The position numbers and the translations under genes were made by a program. 64,000 nt of DNA from Agromyces allii (GTDB lineage: Bacteria; Actinomycetota; Actinomycetes; Actinomycetales; Microbacteriaceae), in contig NZ_WBIN01000017.1 of assembly GCF_009749385.1 (NCBI RefSeq), positions 23,735-87,734 on the forward strand, written 5' to 3'. The notes under the pieces are model-generated. The model saw only the letters and a list, made by a program, of their open reading frames with translations. It searched no databases and was not told the DNA's origin. Within the stretch, counting starts at the first letter, position 1; each line of letters starts with the position of its first letter. Positions 33,766-41,323 of the stretch are shown here, piece after piece.

Positions 33766-34430
33766 TCCGCGTCGCCCTGGCCGACGACCAGCTGCTCGTG
33801 CGCGCCGGCTTCCGGGCGCTGCTCGAGGCCGAGGAGGGCATCGAGGTGGTCGGCGAGGCGTCGACCGGCGCCGAACTGCTCGAGGTCGTGCGGCGCCATC
33901 CGGTCGACGTCGTGCTCATGGACATCCGCATGCCGGACGGCGACGGGCTCTGGGCGACCGAGCAGATCGCCGCCGACCCCGCGCTCGCCGGTGTGCACGT
34001 CGTGATCGTGACGACGTTCGAGCTCGACGAGTACGTCGCGCGGGCCGTGCGCGCGGGCGCCAGCGGGTTCCTCGTGAAGGACACCGAGCCGGTCGACCTG
34101 ATCCGCGCCGTGCGCGTCGTCGCGAGCGGCGACGCGCTGCTCTCGCCCGGGGTCACGAAGCGCCTGCTCGAGCGCATGGCGACGGGGCTCCGCGACGCAC
34201 CCGACGCCCAGCGCGAGCGCCTCGCCGGGCTCACCGAGCGCGAGCGCGAGGTGCTGCGCCTCGTCGGACTCGGCCTCACGAACGACGAGATCGCCGCCGA
34301 GCTCGTGCTCTCGCCGCTCACGGCGAAGACGCACGTGTCGCGCATCATGGCCAAGCTGCACGCGCGCGACCGGGTGCACCTCGTCGTCACGGCGTACGAG
34401 TCGGGGCTCGTCGCGCCGGGCTGGCAGTAG
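33762..34430 (+). CDS. NarL/LuxR-family response regulator
   Basis: A 222-residue regulator. The receiver domain has the acidic pair D8/D9, phospho-acceptor D54 in VVLMDIRMPDGDG and the conserved Lys near residue 106 (FLVKDTEP). The C-terminal LuxR-type HTH (about 155-215) is LTEREREVLRLVGLGLTNDEIA, followed by LTAKTHVSRIMAKL. The GTG at 33762 overlaps the kinase stop; a GTG at 33747 would add five residues. It is expected to bind the paired 28-base elements at 32359 and 34448, giving autoregulation and control of the SHOCT gene that follows. Confidence 0.94.
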   Translation: MIRVALADDQLLVRAGFRALLEAEEGIEVVGEASTGAELLEVVRRHPVDVVLMDIRMPDGDGLWATEQIAADPALAGVHVVIVTTFELDEYVARAVRAGASGFLVKDTEPVDLIRAVRVVASGDALLSPGVTKRLLERMATGLRDAPDAQRERLAGLTEREREVLRLVGLGLTNDEIAAELVLSPLTAKTHVSRIMAKLHARDRVHLVVTAYESGLVAPGWQ

Positions 34431-34447
34431 CGCGGCGCTCGCACGTG

Positions 34448-34475
34448 CTCCCGCGGGAGCAGTCGAAGTGCCTCC
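34448..34475 (+). promoter_or_regulatory. Candidate response-regulator operator, copy 2 (upstream of the SHOCT gene)
   Basis: A second copy of the 28-base element seen at 32359 (23 of 28 identical). The core is CTCCC-G-CGGGAG followed by CAGTCGA and GCCTCC. It begins 18 bases after the response regulator stop and lies about 85 bases before the SHOCT start codon. Confidence 0.55.
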
Positions 34476-34558
34476 CGTGGTCGGATTCGCCCGAGGCCGC
34501 GGGTGACGAGACTCGGATCGACGGCCTGACCAGCAGGCCACGATCAAGGGATCACACC

Positions 34559-34864
34559 ATGCTCACCACCCTCGCCACCGCAACCGTGGTCGCCCACGCC
34601 GGACCCTGGGCGGCCGGCTTCGGCTGGGTCTTCTTCCTCATCCCGCTGTTCTGGTTGCTCGTCGTCGGCCTCATCATCTTCGGCGTGAGCCGCGGCCGTC
34701 GCCGGTACTGGGCCAACGGCGGCCCTGAGGGCTACGGCCCGCCGTGGGCCCGCACCGCGAGCGCCGAGCAGACCCTCGGCCAGCGCTTCGCGAACGGCGA
34801 CATCGACGAGACCGAGTACCGCGCCCGCCTCGAGGTGCTGCGCGCGAACCGTCCGGGCGCCTAG
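34559..34864 (+). CDS. Small SHOCT-domain membrane protein
   Basis: A 101-residue protein. One transmembrane helix at about 20-44 (GFGWVFFLIPLFWLLVVGLI) is followed by an Arg/Tyr-rich cytoplasmic stretch and a C-terminal SHOCT helix pair (AEQTLGQRFANGDIDETEYRARLEVL). SHOCT (short C-terminal domain) proteins are usually small oligomerising envelope proteins. The ATG at 34559 has AAGGGA 7 bases upstream. It follows the two-component system and carries a second copy of its candidate operator, so it is probably its main target. Its function is unknown. Confidence 0.85.
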   Translation: MLTTLATATVVAHAGPWAAGFGWVFFLIPLFWLLVVGLIIFGVSRGRRRYWANGGPEGYGPPWARTASAEQTLGQRFANGDIDETEYRARLEVLRANRPGA

Positions 34865-34911
34865 CCCGGGCGAGCGGTCGCGCACGGCAGGCCGCCTGAG
34901 CGGCTGCAGAC

Positions 34912-34941
34912 GAGGGGCGGATGCCGCGGCATCCGCCCCTC
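34912..34941. terminator. Perfect 30-base palindromic terminator between the SHOCT and ltrA-like genes
   Basis: A self-complementary 30-base sequence, GAGGGG outermost and GGATGCCGCGGCATCC at the centre, lies between convergent genes. It can fold as a hairpin in either transcript. The core is an inverted pair of the GCATCCG heptamer. Confidence 0.8.
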
Positions 34942-34952
34942 TGTCCGTCGGG

Positions 34953-36206
34953 TCACTCGGGGAGCACCTCGCGCAGTGCCTCCGCCTGGTGCCGGTGCCC
35001 GATCGTCTCGAACGCGACCACCACGACGACCGGCGAGAACGCCGTGATCAGGATGCCCGCCGGCAGGCTCGCCCCGCCGGACACGGCCAGCACGGCGACC
35101 GCGAGCACCGCGAGGCTCCCGGCGAAGACGACGAGGTGGAACGGGTCGAACCGTCGAAGCAGATAGGCGTAGAGCAGGAACAGCATCGCGAGGAACACCG
35201 CGACCGGCACGGTGATCGTCAGGAGCGCCTCGACGTCGCCGATGTGCGCATCGCCGGCGATCACGTTCGCGGCCACGTGCAGCCCGGCTCCGGTGGCCGC
35301 GAGCGACCCGAACACGATCAGGTGGCCGTAGCCCCACACGTACGACCGGGATCGGAATGCGGCGAGCAGCCGGCCGGACGGCACCGTGAAGTAGCTCCAC
35401 CAGAGGCCGAACACGAGCAGCGTGCCGCCGAGGGCGACGCCGGCCGCCTCGGTCGACCATCGCTGCTCCTGGACGACCGCCGAGATCGCGAGGATCGTGC
35501 CGAGCACGATCTCGCCGAGCGTGATGATGACGAGCAGGCTGTACCGTTCGGCGATGTGGTGCGGATGCCACGGCGTCTCGCCCCCGCGTCGCTCGGCGAT
35601 CGGCGGCACGATCATCTCGCAGACGCCGAGCACGAACATGAGTCCGAGCGCGATCACCAGCGGCGGGTCGACGAAGATCATCGCGATCCAGGCCACCTGG
35701 ATCACCCCGAGCCCGAGCGCGTAGCCGTGCGCCGTGCGCCGTGCCGACGGGTCGTCGTGCGCGATGCGCAGCCAGAGCGCGATCGTCGAGATCCGCATGA
35801 CGACGTACCCGGCGATCACGACCGCGTTGTCGACATGCTGGCCCTCGTCGATCGAATGGAAGAAGTCGGGCAGCCCGAGGGCCAGCACGAGCACGCCGAG
35901 CATCTGCACCATCGTCGCGACGCGCACGAAGACGCCGTCGTTGTCGTAGGCGGAGGCGAGCCACGAGTAGTTGATCCATGCCCAGCAGATCGCGAATACC
36001 GCGAAGGCGAAGGCGATCGCGGCCGTTCCGAAGTGCCCGATCTCGAGCAGGTGCGCGGCCTGGCTGCCCGCCTGGCTGAACGCCACGACGAACGTGAGGT
36101 CGTAGAGCAGTTCGAGCGGGGTCGCGGCGCGGTGCGTCTCGCCGGGGTCGCGTCCGACCATGCGGCGCAGTCGGTGGTGCAGCGGCGGCTGGGCGGTCTC
36201 ACTCAT
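34953..36206 (-). CDS. LtrA-family (low-temperature requirement A-like) membrane protein
   Basis: A 417-residue integral membrane protein with about eleven to twelve hydrophobic helices. The family's N-terminal signature is clear: T-P-L-E-L-L-Y-D-L-T-F-V-V-A-F at about 29-43, followed later by HPHHIAERYSLLVIITLGEIVLGT. The biochemical function of LtrA-like proteins is not established; they are named for a Listeria cold-growth locus. ATG start, no obvious ribosome-binding site. Flanked on both sides by GCATCCG-type palindromic terminators, so it is monocistronic. Confidence 0.9.
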   Translation of the reverse strand: MSETAQPPLHHRLRRMVGRDPGETHRAATPLELLYDLTFVVAFSQAGSQAAHLLEIGHFGTAAIAFAFAVFAICWAWINYSWLASAYDNDGVFVRVATMVQMLGVLVLALGLPDFFHSIDEGQHVDNAVVIAGYVVMRISTIALWLRIAHDDPSARRTAHGYALGLGVIQVAWIAMIFVDPPLVIALGLMFVLGVCEMIVPPIAERRGGETPWHPHHIAERYSLLVIITLGEIVLGTILAISAVVQEQRWSTEAAGVALGGTLLVFGLWWSYFTVPSGRLLAAFRSRSYVWGYGHLIVFGSLAATGAGLHVAANVIAGDAHIGDVEALLTITVPVAVFLAMLFLLYAYLLRRFDPFHLVVFAGSLAVLAVAVLAVSGGASLPAGILITAFSPVVVVVAFETIGHRHQAEALREVLPE

Positions 36207-36234
36207 GCCGTTATCGTGGCATGACTCGACGCGA

Positions 36235-36298
36235 CGACGGGCGGATGCCGCGGCATCCGCCCGTCGCGGGGTCGGGGTGCTGCGGCATCCGCCCGTCG
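36235..36298. terminator. Palindromic terminator with duplicated right arm downstream of the thiolase gene
   Basis: A perfect 32-base palindrome at 36235-36266 (ends CGACGG, core GGATGCCGCGGCATCC) is followed at 36282-36298 by an exact 17-base second copy of its right arm. The left arm can pair with either, so two alternative hairpins are possible. It lies between the ltrA-like start and the thiolase stop and would end thiolase transcription. Confidence 0.72.
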
Positions 36299-36317
36299 GG
36301 GTGGTGCGCGATCGACG

Positions 36318-37502
36318 TCAGCGCGAGAGCAGGAGCGCCTCGCCCTGGCCGCCGCCGCCGCAGAGCGCGACGGCCGCGCGACCGCCGCCGCGGCGCGAGA
36401 GCTCGAGTGCGGCGTGCAGTGCGAGGCGTGCGCCGGAGGCGCCGATGGGGTGGCCGAGCGCGATGGCGCCGCCGTGCACGTTGACCGTGTCGGCGTCGAG
36501 GTCGAGGTCGCGCATCGACTGCAGCGAGACCGCGGCGAACGCCTCGTTGATCTCGACGAGGTCGAGGTCGGATGCGGCGAGGCCCTCGCGTTCGAGGGCG
36601 GCGGCGATCGCGTTCGAGGGCTGGGAGTGCAGCGAGTTGTCGGGGCCGGCGACCTGACCGGAGGCGCCGATGAGCGCGAGCCAGGGGAGCCCGCGGGACT
36701 CGGCCCAGTCGCGGCTCGCGACGACGACCGCGGCCGCGCCGTCGGAGATCGGCGAGGAGTTGCCCGCCGTGATCGTGCCGCCCTCGGCGAAGGCCGGGCG
36801 GAGGCGGCCGAGCACCTCGGCGGTGGAGTCGGGGCGCACGCCCTCGTCGGCGGTGACGACGACGGGGTCGCCCTTGCGCTGCGGCACCTCGACGGGCACG
36901 ATCTCGTCGTCGAGGAGGCCCTGCGCGGCGGCTTCGCCCGCGCGTCGGTGGGAGGCCGCGGCGATCTCGTCCTGCGCTTCGCGGGTCAGGCCGTAGCGGC
37001 CGTTGAAGCGCTCGGTCGAGGCGCCCATCGACTCTCGGTCGAACGCGTCGGTGAGGCCGTCGTGCGCGGCGTGGTCGAGCATCTCGACGCTGCCGTAGGC
37101 CCAGCCCTTGCGCGAGCCGGGGAGCACGAGCGGCGCCTGCGTCATCGACTCCTGGCCGCCGGCGACGACGACGGACGCCTCGCCGAGCCGGATCAGGCGC
37201 GCTGCGTCGGTGATCGCGACGAGGCCCGAGAGGCACACCTTGTTGATCGTGACGGCGGGCACGCGCCACGGGATGCCGGCGGCGATGGCGGTCTGCTTGG
37301 CGGGGTTCTGCCCGGCGCCGGCCTGGAGCACCTGGCCGAGGATGACCTGGTCGACGTCGTCGGGGGAGACGCCGGCCTTCGCGAGCGCGCCGCGGACGGC
37401 GACGGCTCCGAGCTCGACCGCCGAGCGGGTGCCGAGGTTGCCGCTCATGCGGCCGAACGGCGTGCGGGCTCCGGCGATGATGACGACATCGGTGGTGGGC
37501 AT
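36318..37502 (-). CDS. Acetyl-CoA C-acetyltransferase (thiolase)
   Basis: A 394-residue thiolase: acetoacetyl-CoA plus CoA to two acetyl-CoA (or the reverse). The active-site residues are C90 (INKVCLSGL), H351 (LGHPIGASG) and C381 (ALCGGGGQG); NEAFA is also present. The length and the HGGAIALGHPIG segment fit acetoacetyl-CoA thiolases such as AtoB/PhaA, rather than long-chain FadA. The ATG has AAGGAG upstream. It is divergent from the liv-type transporter/ketone-body operon with a shared 124-base promoter region holding a TACAAT -10 on this strand and a candidate operator. It completes the pathway encoded by that operon. Confidence 0.94.
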   Translation of the reverse strand: MPTTDVVIIAGARTPFGRMSGNLGTRSAVELGAVAVRGALAKAGVSPDDVDQVILGQVLQAGAGQNPAKQTAIAAGIPWRVPAVTINKVCLSGLVAITDAARLIRLGEASVVVAGGQESMTQAPLVLPGSRKGWAYGSVEMLDHAAHDGLTDAFDRESMGASTERFNGRYGLTREAQDEIAAASHRRAGEAAAQGLLDDEIVPVEVPQRKGDPVVVTADEGVRPDSTAEVLGRLRPAFAEGGTITAGNSSPISDGAAAVVVASRDWAESRGLPWLALIGASGQVAGPDNSLHSQPSNAIAAALEREGLAASDLDLVEINEAFAAVSLQSMRDLDLDADTVNVHGGAIALGHPIGASGARLALHAALELSRRGGGRAAVALCGGGGQGEALLLSR

Positions 37503-37548
37503 TCGGTGAACTCCTTCGTTCGGGTTGCGCGGGTTCGTCTTCGAGCAT

Positions 37549-37554
37549 ATTGTA
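37549..37554 (-). promoter_or_regulatory. Predicted -10 of the thiolase promoter
   Basis: TACAAT on the minus strand, about 47 bases before the thiolase ATG. The candidate palindromic operator at 37565-37584 lies where its -35 contact would be. Confidence 0.45.
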
Positions 37555-37564
37555 CTTTCCTGAG

Positions 37565-37584
37565 ACCTGAACCACCTGTCAGGT
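37565..37584. promoter_or_regulatory. Candidate TetR operator in the divergent thiolase/transporter promoter region
   Basis: Inverted repeat ACCTGA-N8-TCAGGT. It covers the -35 region of the predicted thiolase promoter and lies 43 bases before the binding-protein start. The most likely ligand is the TetR regulator encoded at 44200 in the same operon. This is inference; no second copy was found. Confidence 0.4.
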
Positions 37585-37626
37585 TCTCGCACCAGTCCCA
37601 GCCGTTCACTGTTGAGAGGCACTCCC

Positions 37627-38829
37627 ATGCGGGTTACGAAGAAGTACCTCGCGACGGCCGTCATCGCCGCCGCGACCATTGCACTGGTCGGATGCGCCCC
37701 GACCGCACAGGCCGGCGGCGACGCCGGCTCCACCGATCCGGGCGAGCCGGTGAAGGTCGCCATGCTGACCAGCCAGACCGGGCCGCTCGCCGCCTACGGC
37801 GCCGCCTACACCGCGGGCTTCGAGGCCGGCCTCGACTACGCGACCGACGGCACCGGCACCGTCGACGGCCGCGAGCTCGACATCGAGTGGGGCGACGACC
37901 AGGGCAACCCCGACACCGCCGTCTCCAAGGCCAAGGACTTCATCGGCCAGGGCTATCAGATCCTCGCCGGCACGGCCGCCTCGGGCATCGCGCTCGCACT
38001 CGCCGAGCAGGCCGAGCAGAACAAGATCCTCTACATCTCGGGTCCGGCCGCCGCAGACGCGATCACGGGCGTCAACGACTACACCTTCCGCTCCGGCCGC
38101 CAGACCTACCAGGACGTCGCCACCGCCGGCACCTTCATCGGCGACCCCGAGGGCAAGAAGGTCGTCGTGTTCGCCCAGGACAACGCGTTCGGCCAGGGCA
38201 ACCTCGCCGGCGTGCAGGCCGTGCTCGGCGGTCAGGGCGCCACGGTCGAGGGCGTGCTCGTCGCCGAGGACGCGACCGAGTTCACCCCGTTCGCGCAGCA
38301 GCTCATCGGCGCGGCACCTGACCTCGTCTTCGTGGCATGGGCCGGAGCCTCGTCGGGCGCGATGTGGACCGCGCTCTCGCAGCAGGGCGTGTTCGAGGCG
38401 GTCCCCGTGGTCACCGGCCTCGGTGACGTCGCGACGTACGGCGCCTACGGCGACGCGTCCTCCGACATCTCGTTCCTGAACCACTACTTCGGCGGAGCCG
38501 CGGGCACCGACGTCGAGGCCGCGATGATCGAGCACCTCGAGGCCGCGGGTGCCGAGCCCGACCTCTTCTCGCCCGACGGCTTCGTCGCCGCGCAGATGAT
38601 CGTGCAAGCCGTGCGCGAGGGCGGAGACACGGTCGACGGCATGATCGAGGCCCTCGAAGGCTGGACCTTCGACTCCGTCAAGGGCGAGATCACGGTTCGC
38701 GCCGAGGACCACGCCGTGATCCAGCCGATGTTCCAGGCGAAGCTCGTGAAGGCGGGCGACAGCTGGGCGCCCGAACTCGTCGACACGATCGACGCTGAGA
38801 CGGTCGCCCCGCCGGTCGCCGGCGAGTGA
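37627..38829 (+). CDS. Liv-type ABC transporter substrate-binding lipoprotein
   Basis: A 400-residue class I periplasmic-binding-fold protein. The lipoprotein signal ends at ALVGC (Cys near residue 22). The mature protein opens VKVAMLTSQTGPLAAYGAAYTAGFEAGLDYA, the usual branched-chain-amino-acid-binding (LivK) opening. ELDIEWGDDQGNPDTAVSKAKDFI and the VVVFAQDNAFGQGN segment follow. I chose the ATG at 37627, with GAGAGGC 6 bases upstream, over the TTG at 37612. It is the first gene of a 12-gene run. Given the downstream enzymes, the ligand may be a short hydroxy- or keto-acid rather than an amino acid. A strong hairpin follows the stop and would keep it more abundant than the membrane parts. 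Confidence 0.9.
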   Translation: MRVTKKYLATAVIAAATIALVGCAPTAQAGGDAGSTDPGEPVKVAMLTSQTGPLAAYGAAYTAGFEAGLDYATDGTGTVDGRELDIEWGDDQGNPDTAVSKAKDFIGQGYQILAGTAASGIALALAEQAEQNKILYISGPAAADAITGVNDYTFRSGRQTYQDVATAGTFIGDPEGKKVVVFAQDNAFGQGNLAGVQAVLGGQGATVEGVLVAEDATEFTPFAQQLIGAAPDLVFVAWAGASSGAMWTALSQQGVFEAVPVVTGLGDVATYGAYGDASSDISFLNHYFGGAAGTDVEAAMIEHLEAAGAEPDLFSPDGFVAAQMIVQAVREGGDTVDGMIEALEGWTFDSVKGEITVRAEDHAVIQPMFQAKLVKAGDSWAPELVDTIDAETVAPPVAGE

Positions 38830-38835
38830 CTGCGC

Positions 38836-38874
38836 CCTCGGGCGGCCGCCGCACCCTTCGGCGGCCGCCCGAGG
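38836..38874 (+). terminator. Intra-operon hairpin after the binding-protein gene
   Basis: Two perfect 16-base arms, CCTCGGGCGGCCGCCG and its complement, with a 7-base loop, beginning 7 bases after the stop codon. It is probably an attenuating or 3'-protecting hairpin that raises binding-protein levels over the downstream ABC genes. Confidence 0.7.
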
Positions 38875-38955
38875 CCACCGCTCGCTCCGCTTCGTTCCGC
38901 GCCGACATCCGTTCCGCCCCGACCGCGTTCCGCCCCGACCCCACGTGAGGCAGCC

Positions 38956-39711
38956 ATGACCGACCATCCGATGCTCGCGCTCGAGCACGTAGGACTCCGC
39001 ATCGGCGGAGCCCGCATCCTGCACGACGTCTCGCTCGAGGTCCGCACCGGCGAGATGCTCGGCGTCATCGGCCCGAACGGCGCCGGCAAGACGACCCTGT
39101 TCAACGTCATCTCGGGCGTGATGAAGCCGACCGAGGGCGTCGTCGCGCTCGACGGCCGCGACGTCACCGGCGAGCCGATCCACCGCAGGGCCGCAGCCGG
39201 CCTGGGCCGCACGTTCCAGACCTCGAGCCTGTTCCCCGCGCTCTCGGTGCTCGAGAACGTGCGGCTCGCGGCCCAGGCGCACGCCGGCGGCGCGACATCC
39301 GTGCTCCGGATGCCGCGCCGCACCGATGCGGCCACCGAAGCCGCCTTCGCCGCGCTCGCCGAGGTCGGGCTCGCCGACCGGGCCGACGCCGAGGCGTCGG
39401 GTCTCGCGCACGGCGAGAAGCGCAAGGTGGAGATCGCGATGCTCATCGCGATGAACCCCAAGGTCGTGCTCCTCGACGAACCCATGGCCGGCGTCGCCTC
39501 GGGCGACGTGCCCGCGATCACCGAGGTGATCCGCGGCCTGCACCGCGGCGGCCGCACCGTGCTCATGGTCGAGCACCACATGGACGTGGTGCTCGGTCTC
39601 GTCGACCGCGTCGCGGTCATGCATCACGGCGAGCTCCTCGCCGCAGACACCCCGGAGGCCGTCATGGCGAACCCCCTCGTGCAGTCCGCCTACCTCGGGG
39701 AGGCGGTGTGA
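38956..39711 (+). CDS. livG: Liv-type ABC transporter ATP-binding protein (LivG-like)
   Basis: A 251-residue ABC ATPase. Walker A is GPNGAGKT at 39-46, with Q-loop GLGRTFQTSSLFP, Walker B VVLLDEPMAGV, and switch His in LMVEHHMDVV. The signature is the divergent AHGEKRKVEIA in place of LSGGQ, which is usual for LivG. The C-terminus MANPLVQSAYLGEAV is the LivG tail. The ATG comes after a 126-base spacer containing the hairpin. The stop overlaps the LivF GTG by 4 bases. Confidence 0.94.
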   Translation: MTDHPMLALEHVGLRIGGARILHDVSLEVRTGEMLGVIGPNGAGKTTLFNVISGVMKPTEGVVALDGRDVTGEPIHRRAAAGLGRTFQTSSLFPALSVLENVRLAAQAHAGGATSVLRMPRRTDAATEAAFAALAEVGLADRADAEASGLAHGEKRKVEIAMLIAMNPKVVLLDEPMAGVASGDVPAITEVIRGLHRGGRTVLMVEHHMDVVLGLVDRVAVMHHGELLAADTPEAVMANPLVQSAYLGEAV

Positions 39712-40451
39712 GCGAGCCGATCCTCGTCGTCGACCGCCTCGCCGGGCGCATCGCCGGCCAGCAGGTCGTCGAGGACGTCTCGTTCGAGGTACCGGCGACC
39801 GGCGTCACCGCCCTCCTCGGCCGCAACGGCGTGGGCAAGACCTCGACCATCAAGTCGATCCTCGGCCTCATCGATCGCACCGGCGAGGTGCGCCTCGCCG
39901 GAACCCGCATCGACCGCCTGCCGACGCACCGCATCGTGCAGCGCGGCGTGGGCTACGTTCCCGAGGACCGCGAGGTCTTCGGCGCCCTCACCGTCGCCGA
40001 GAACCTCCGGCTCGCCGAACGCGACGCCAGGCCGCGCCGCGAGCTCGTCGAGCAGCTCTTCCCCGACCTCGTGCAGCGTCGCGCCCAGCGCGCCGGCACC
40101 CTCTCGGGCGGTCAGCAGCAGATGGTGTCGCTCGCCAGGGCCCTCGTGAACGAGAACCGCATCCTGCTCGTCGACGAACCCACGAAGGGCCTCGCGCCGA
40201 AGCTCGTCGACGAGGTCGCCGCCGCGCTCGCCGCGGCCGCGAAGACCGTGCCGATCCTGCTCGTCGAGCAGAACCTGCACGTCATCCGCAAGCTCGCCGA
40301 CCGCGTCGTGGTGCTCTCGGGCGGCCGCGTGGTCTTCACCGGCGCCGCGACCGAGCTCCTCGACGACGAGGACCGCATCCGCCGCTACCTCGGCGTCCAC
40401 GACGCCGCCGACGCCGTCGAGAACACCGGCACCCTGGAGGAGACCCGATGA
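39708..40451 (+). CDS. livF: Liv-type ABC transporter ATP-binding protein (LivF-like)
   Basis: A 247-residue ABC ATPase. Walker A is GRNGVGKTS, with GVGYVPEDREVFGALTV (the LivF Q-loop region), signature LSGGQQQM, Walker B ILLVDEPTKGLAP and VEQNLHV. It forms a heterodimer with the preceding LivG-like protein. GTG start overlapping livG, and stop overlapping the permease ATG. The last 15 residues (after RRYLGV) extend past the usual LivF end. Confidence 0.94.
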   Translation: MSEPILVVDRLAGRIAGQQVVEDVSFEVPATGVTALLGRNGVGKTSTIKSILGLIDRTGEVRLAGTRIDRLPTHRIVQRGVGYVPEDREVFGALTVAENLRLAERDARPRRELVEQLFPDLVQRRAQRAGTLSGGQQQMVSLARALVNENRILLVDEPTKGLAPKLVDEVAAALAAAAKTVPILLVEQNLHVIRKLADRVVVLSGGRVVFTGAATELLDDEDRIRRYLGVHDAADAVENTGTLEETR

Positions 40452-41323
40452 GCACCCTGCTCCTGCTCGTCATCACCGGACTCGGGCTCGGCGCCCTCTA
40501 CTTCCTCGTCGCGAGCGGCCTCTCGCTCATCTACGGGCTCATGGGCGTGCTGAACTTCGCGCACGGATCGTTCCTCACGATCTCGGCCTTCCTCGGCTGG
40601 GAGGTCGGCCGCCGCGTCTCCGACGGCACCTGGTGGGGGCTCGCGATCTCGGCGCTCGTCGGCATCGCGGTCGGCGCGATCGTCGCGGCGCTCACCGAGT
40701 ACCTGCTCATCCGACGGCTCTACGAGCGCCACATCGAGCAGGCGCTCGTGACCGTCGGCCTCTCGCTCGCGACCGTCGCGCTCTTCGAGGGCATCTGGGG
40801 CACCGACCCGATCTACACCGAGAAGCCCGACTGGCTCGGCCAGACCACCGAGATCCTCGGGGCGAAGATCCCGAACGACCGGTTCCTGCTCATCGCGTGC
40901 GCACTGCTCGTGCTCGGCGGCATCGTGCTCTTCCTCCGCCGCACCCGCTACGGGCTCATCATCCGCGCCGGCGTCGAGAACCGGTCGATGGTCACCGCCC
41001 TCGGCATCGACGTGCGCCGCTCGTTCACGCTCGTGTTCGCCATCGGCGGCGCGGCGGCCGGCCTCGGCGGGGTGCTCGCCTCGGTCTACTACGGATACGT
41101 CTCGGCGCACCTCGGCTCGACGCTGCTCATCTTCGCGTTCATCGTGACGGTGATCGGCGGACTCGGCTCGCTCACGGGGGCGGCGATCGCCTCGGTGCTC
41201 GTCGCCGTGCTGCAGCAGTTCGCCAACTTCTACCTCGGCGGCACCGGCGACCTCGTGGTCGTGGTCGCGCTCGCCGCGGTCCTGCTCGTCCGCCCGCGCG
41301 GACTCATGGGGAAGGTCGCATGA
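40448..41323 (+). CDS. livH: Liv-type ABC transporter permease (LivH-like)
   Basis: A 291-residue permease with about eight helices. It shows the LivH opening G-L-G-L-G-A-L-Y-F-L-V-A-S-G-L-S-L-I-Y-G and LNFAHG at about 38-43, then AGVENRSMVTALGIDVRR, the coupling loop. The end RPRGLMGK is standard for this family. ATG overlaps livF and its stop overlaps the livM ATG. Confidence 0.94.
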   Translation: MSTLLLLVITGLGLGALYFLVASGLSLIYGLMGVLNFAHGSFLTISAFLGWEVGRRVSDGTWWGLAISALVGIAVGAIVAALTEYLLIRRLYERHIEQALVTVGLSLATVALFEGIWGTDPIYTEKPDWLGQTTEILGAKIPNDRFLLIACALLVLGGIVLFLRRTRYGLIIRAGVENRSMVTALGIDVRRSFTLVFAIGGAAAGLGGVLASVYYGYVSAHLGSTLLIFAFIVTVIGGLGSLTGAAIASVLVAVLQQFANFYLGGTGDLVVVVALAAVLLVRPRGLMGKVA

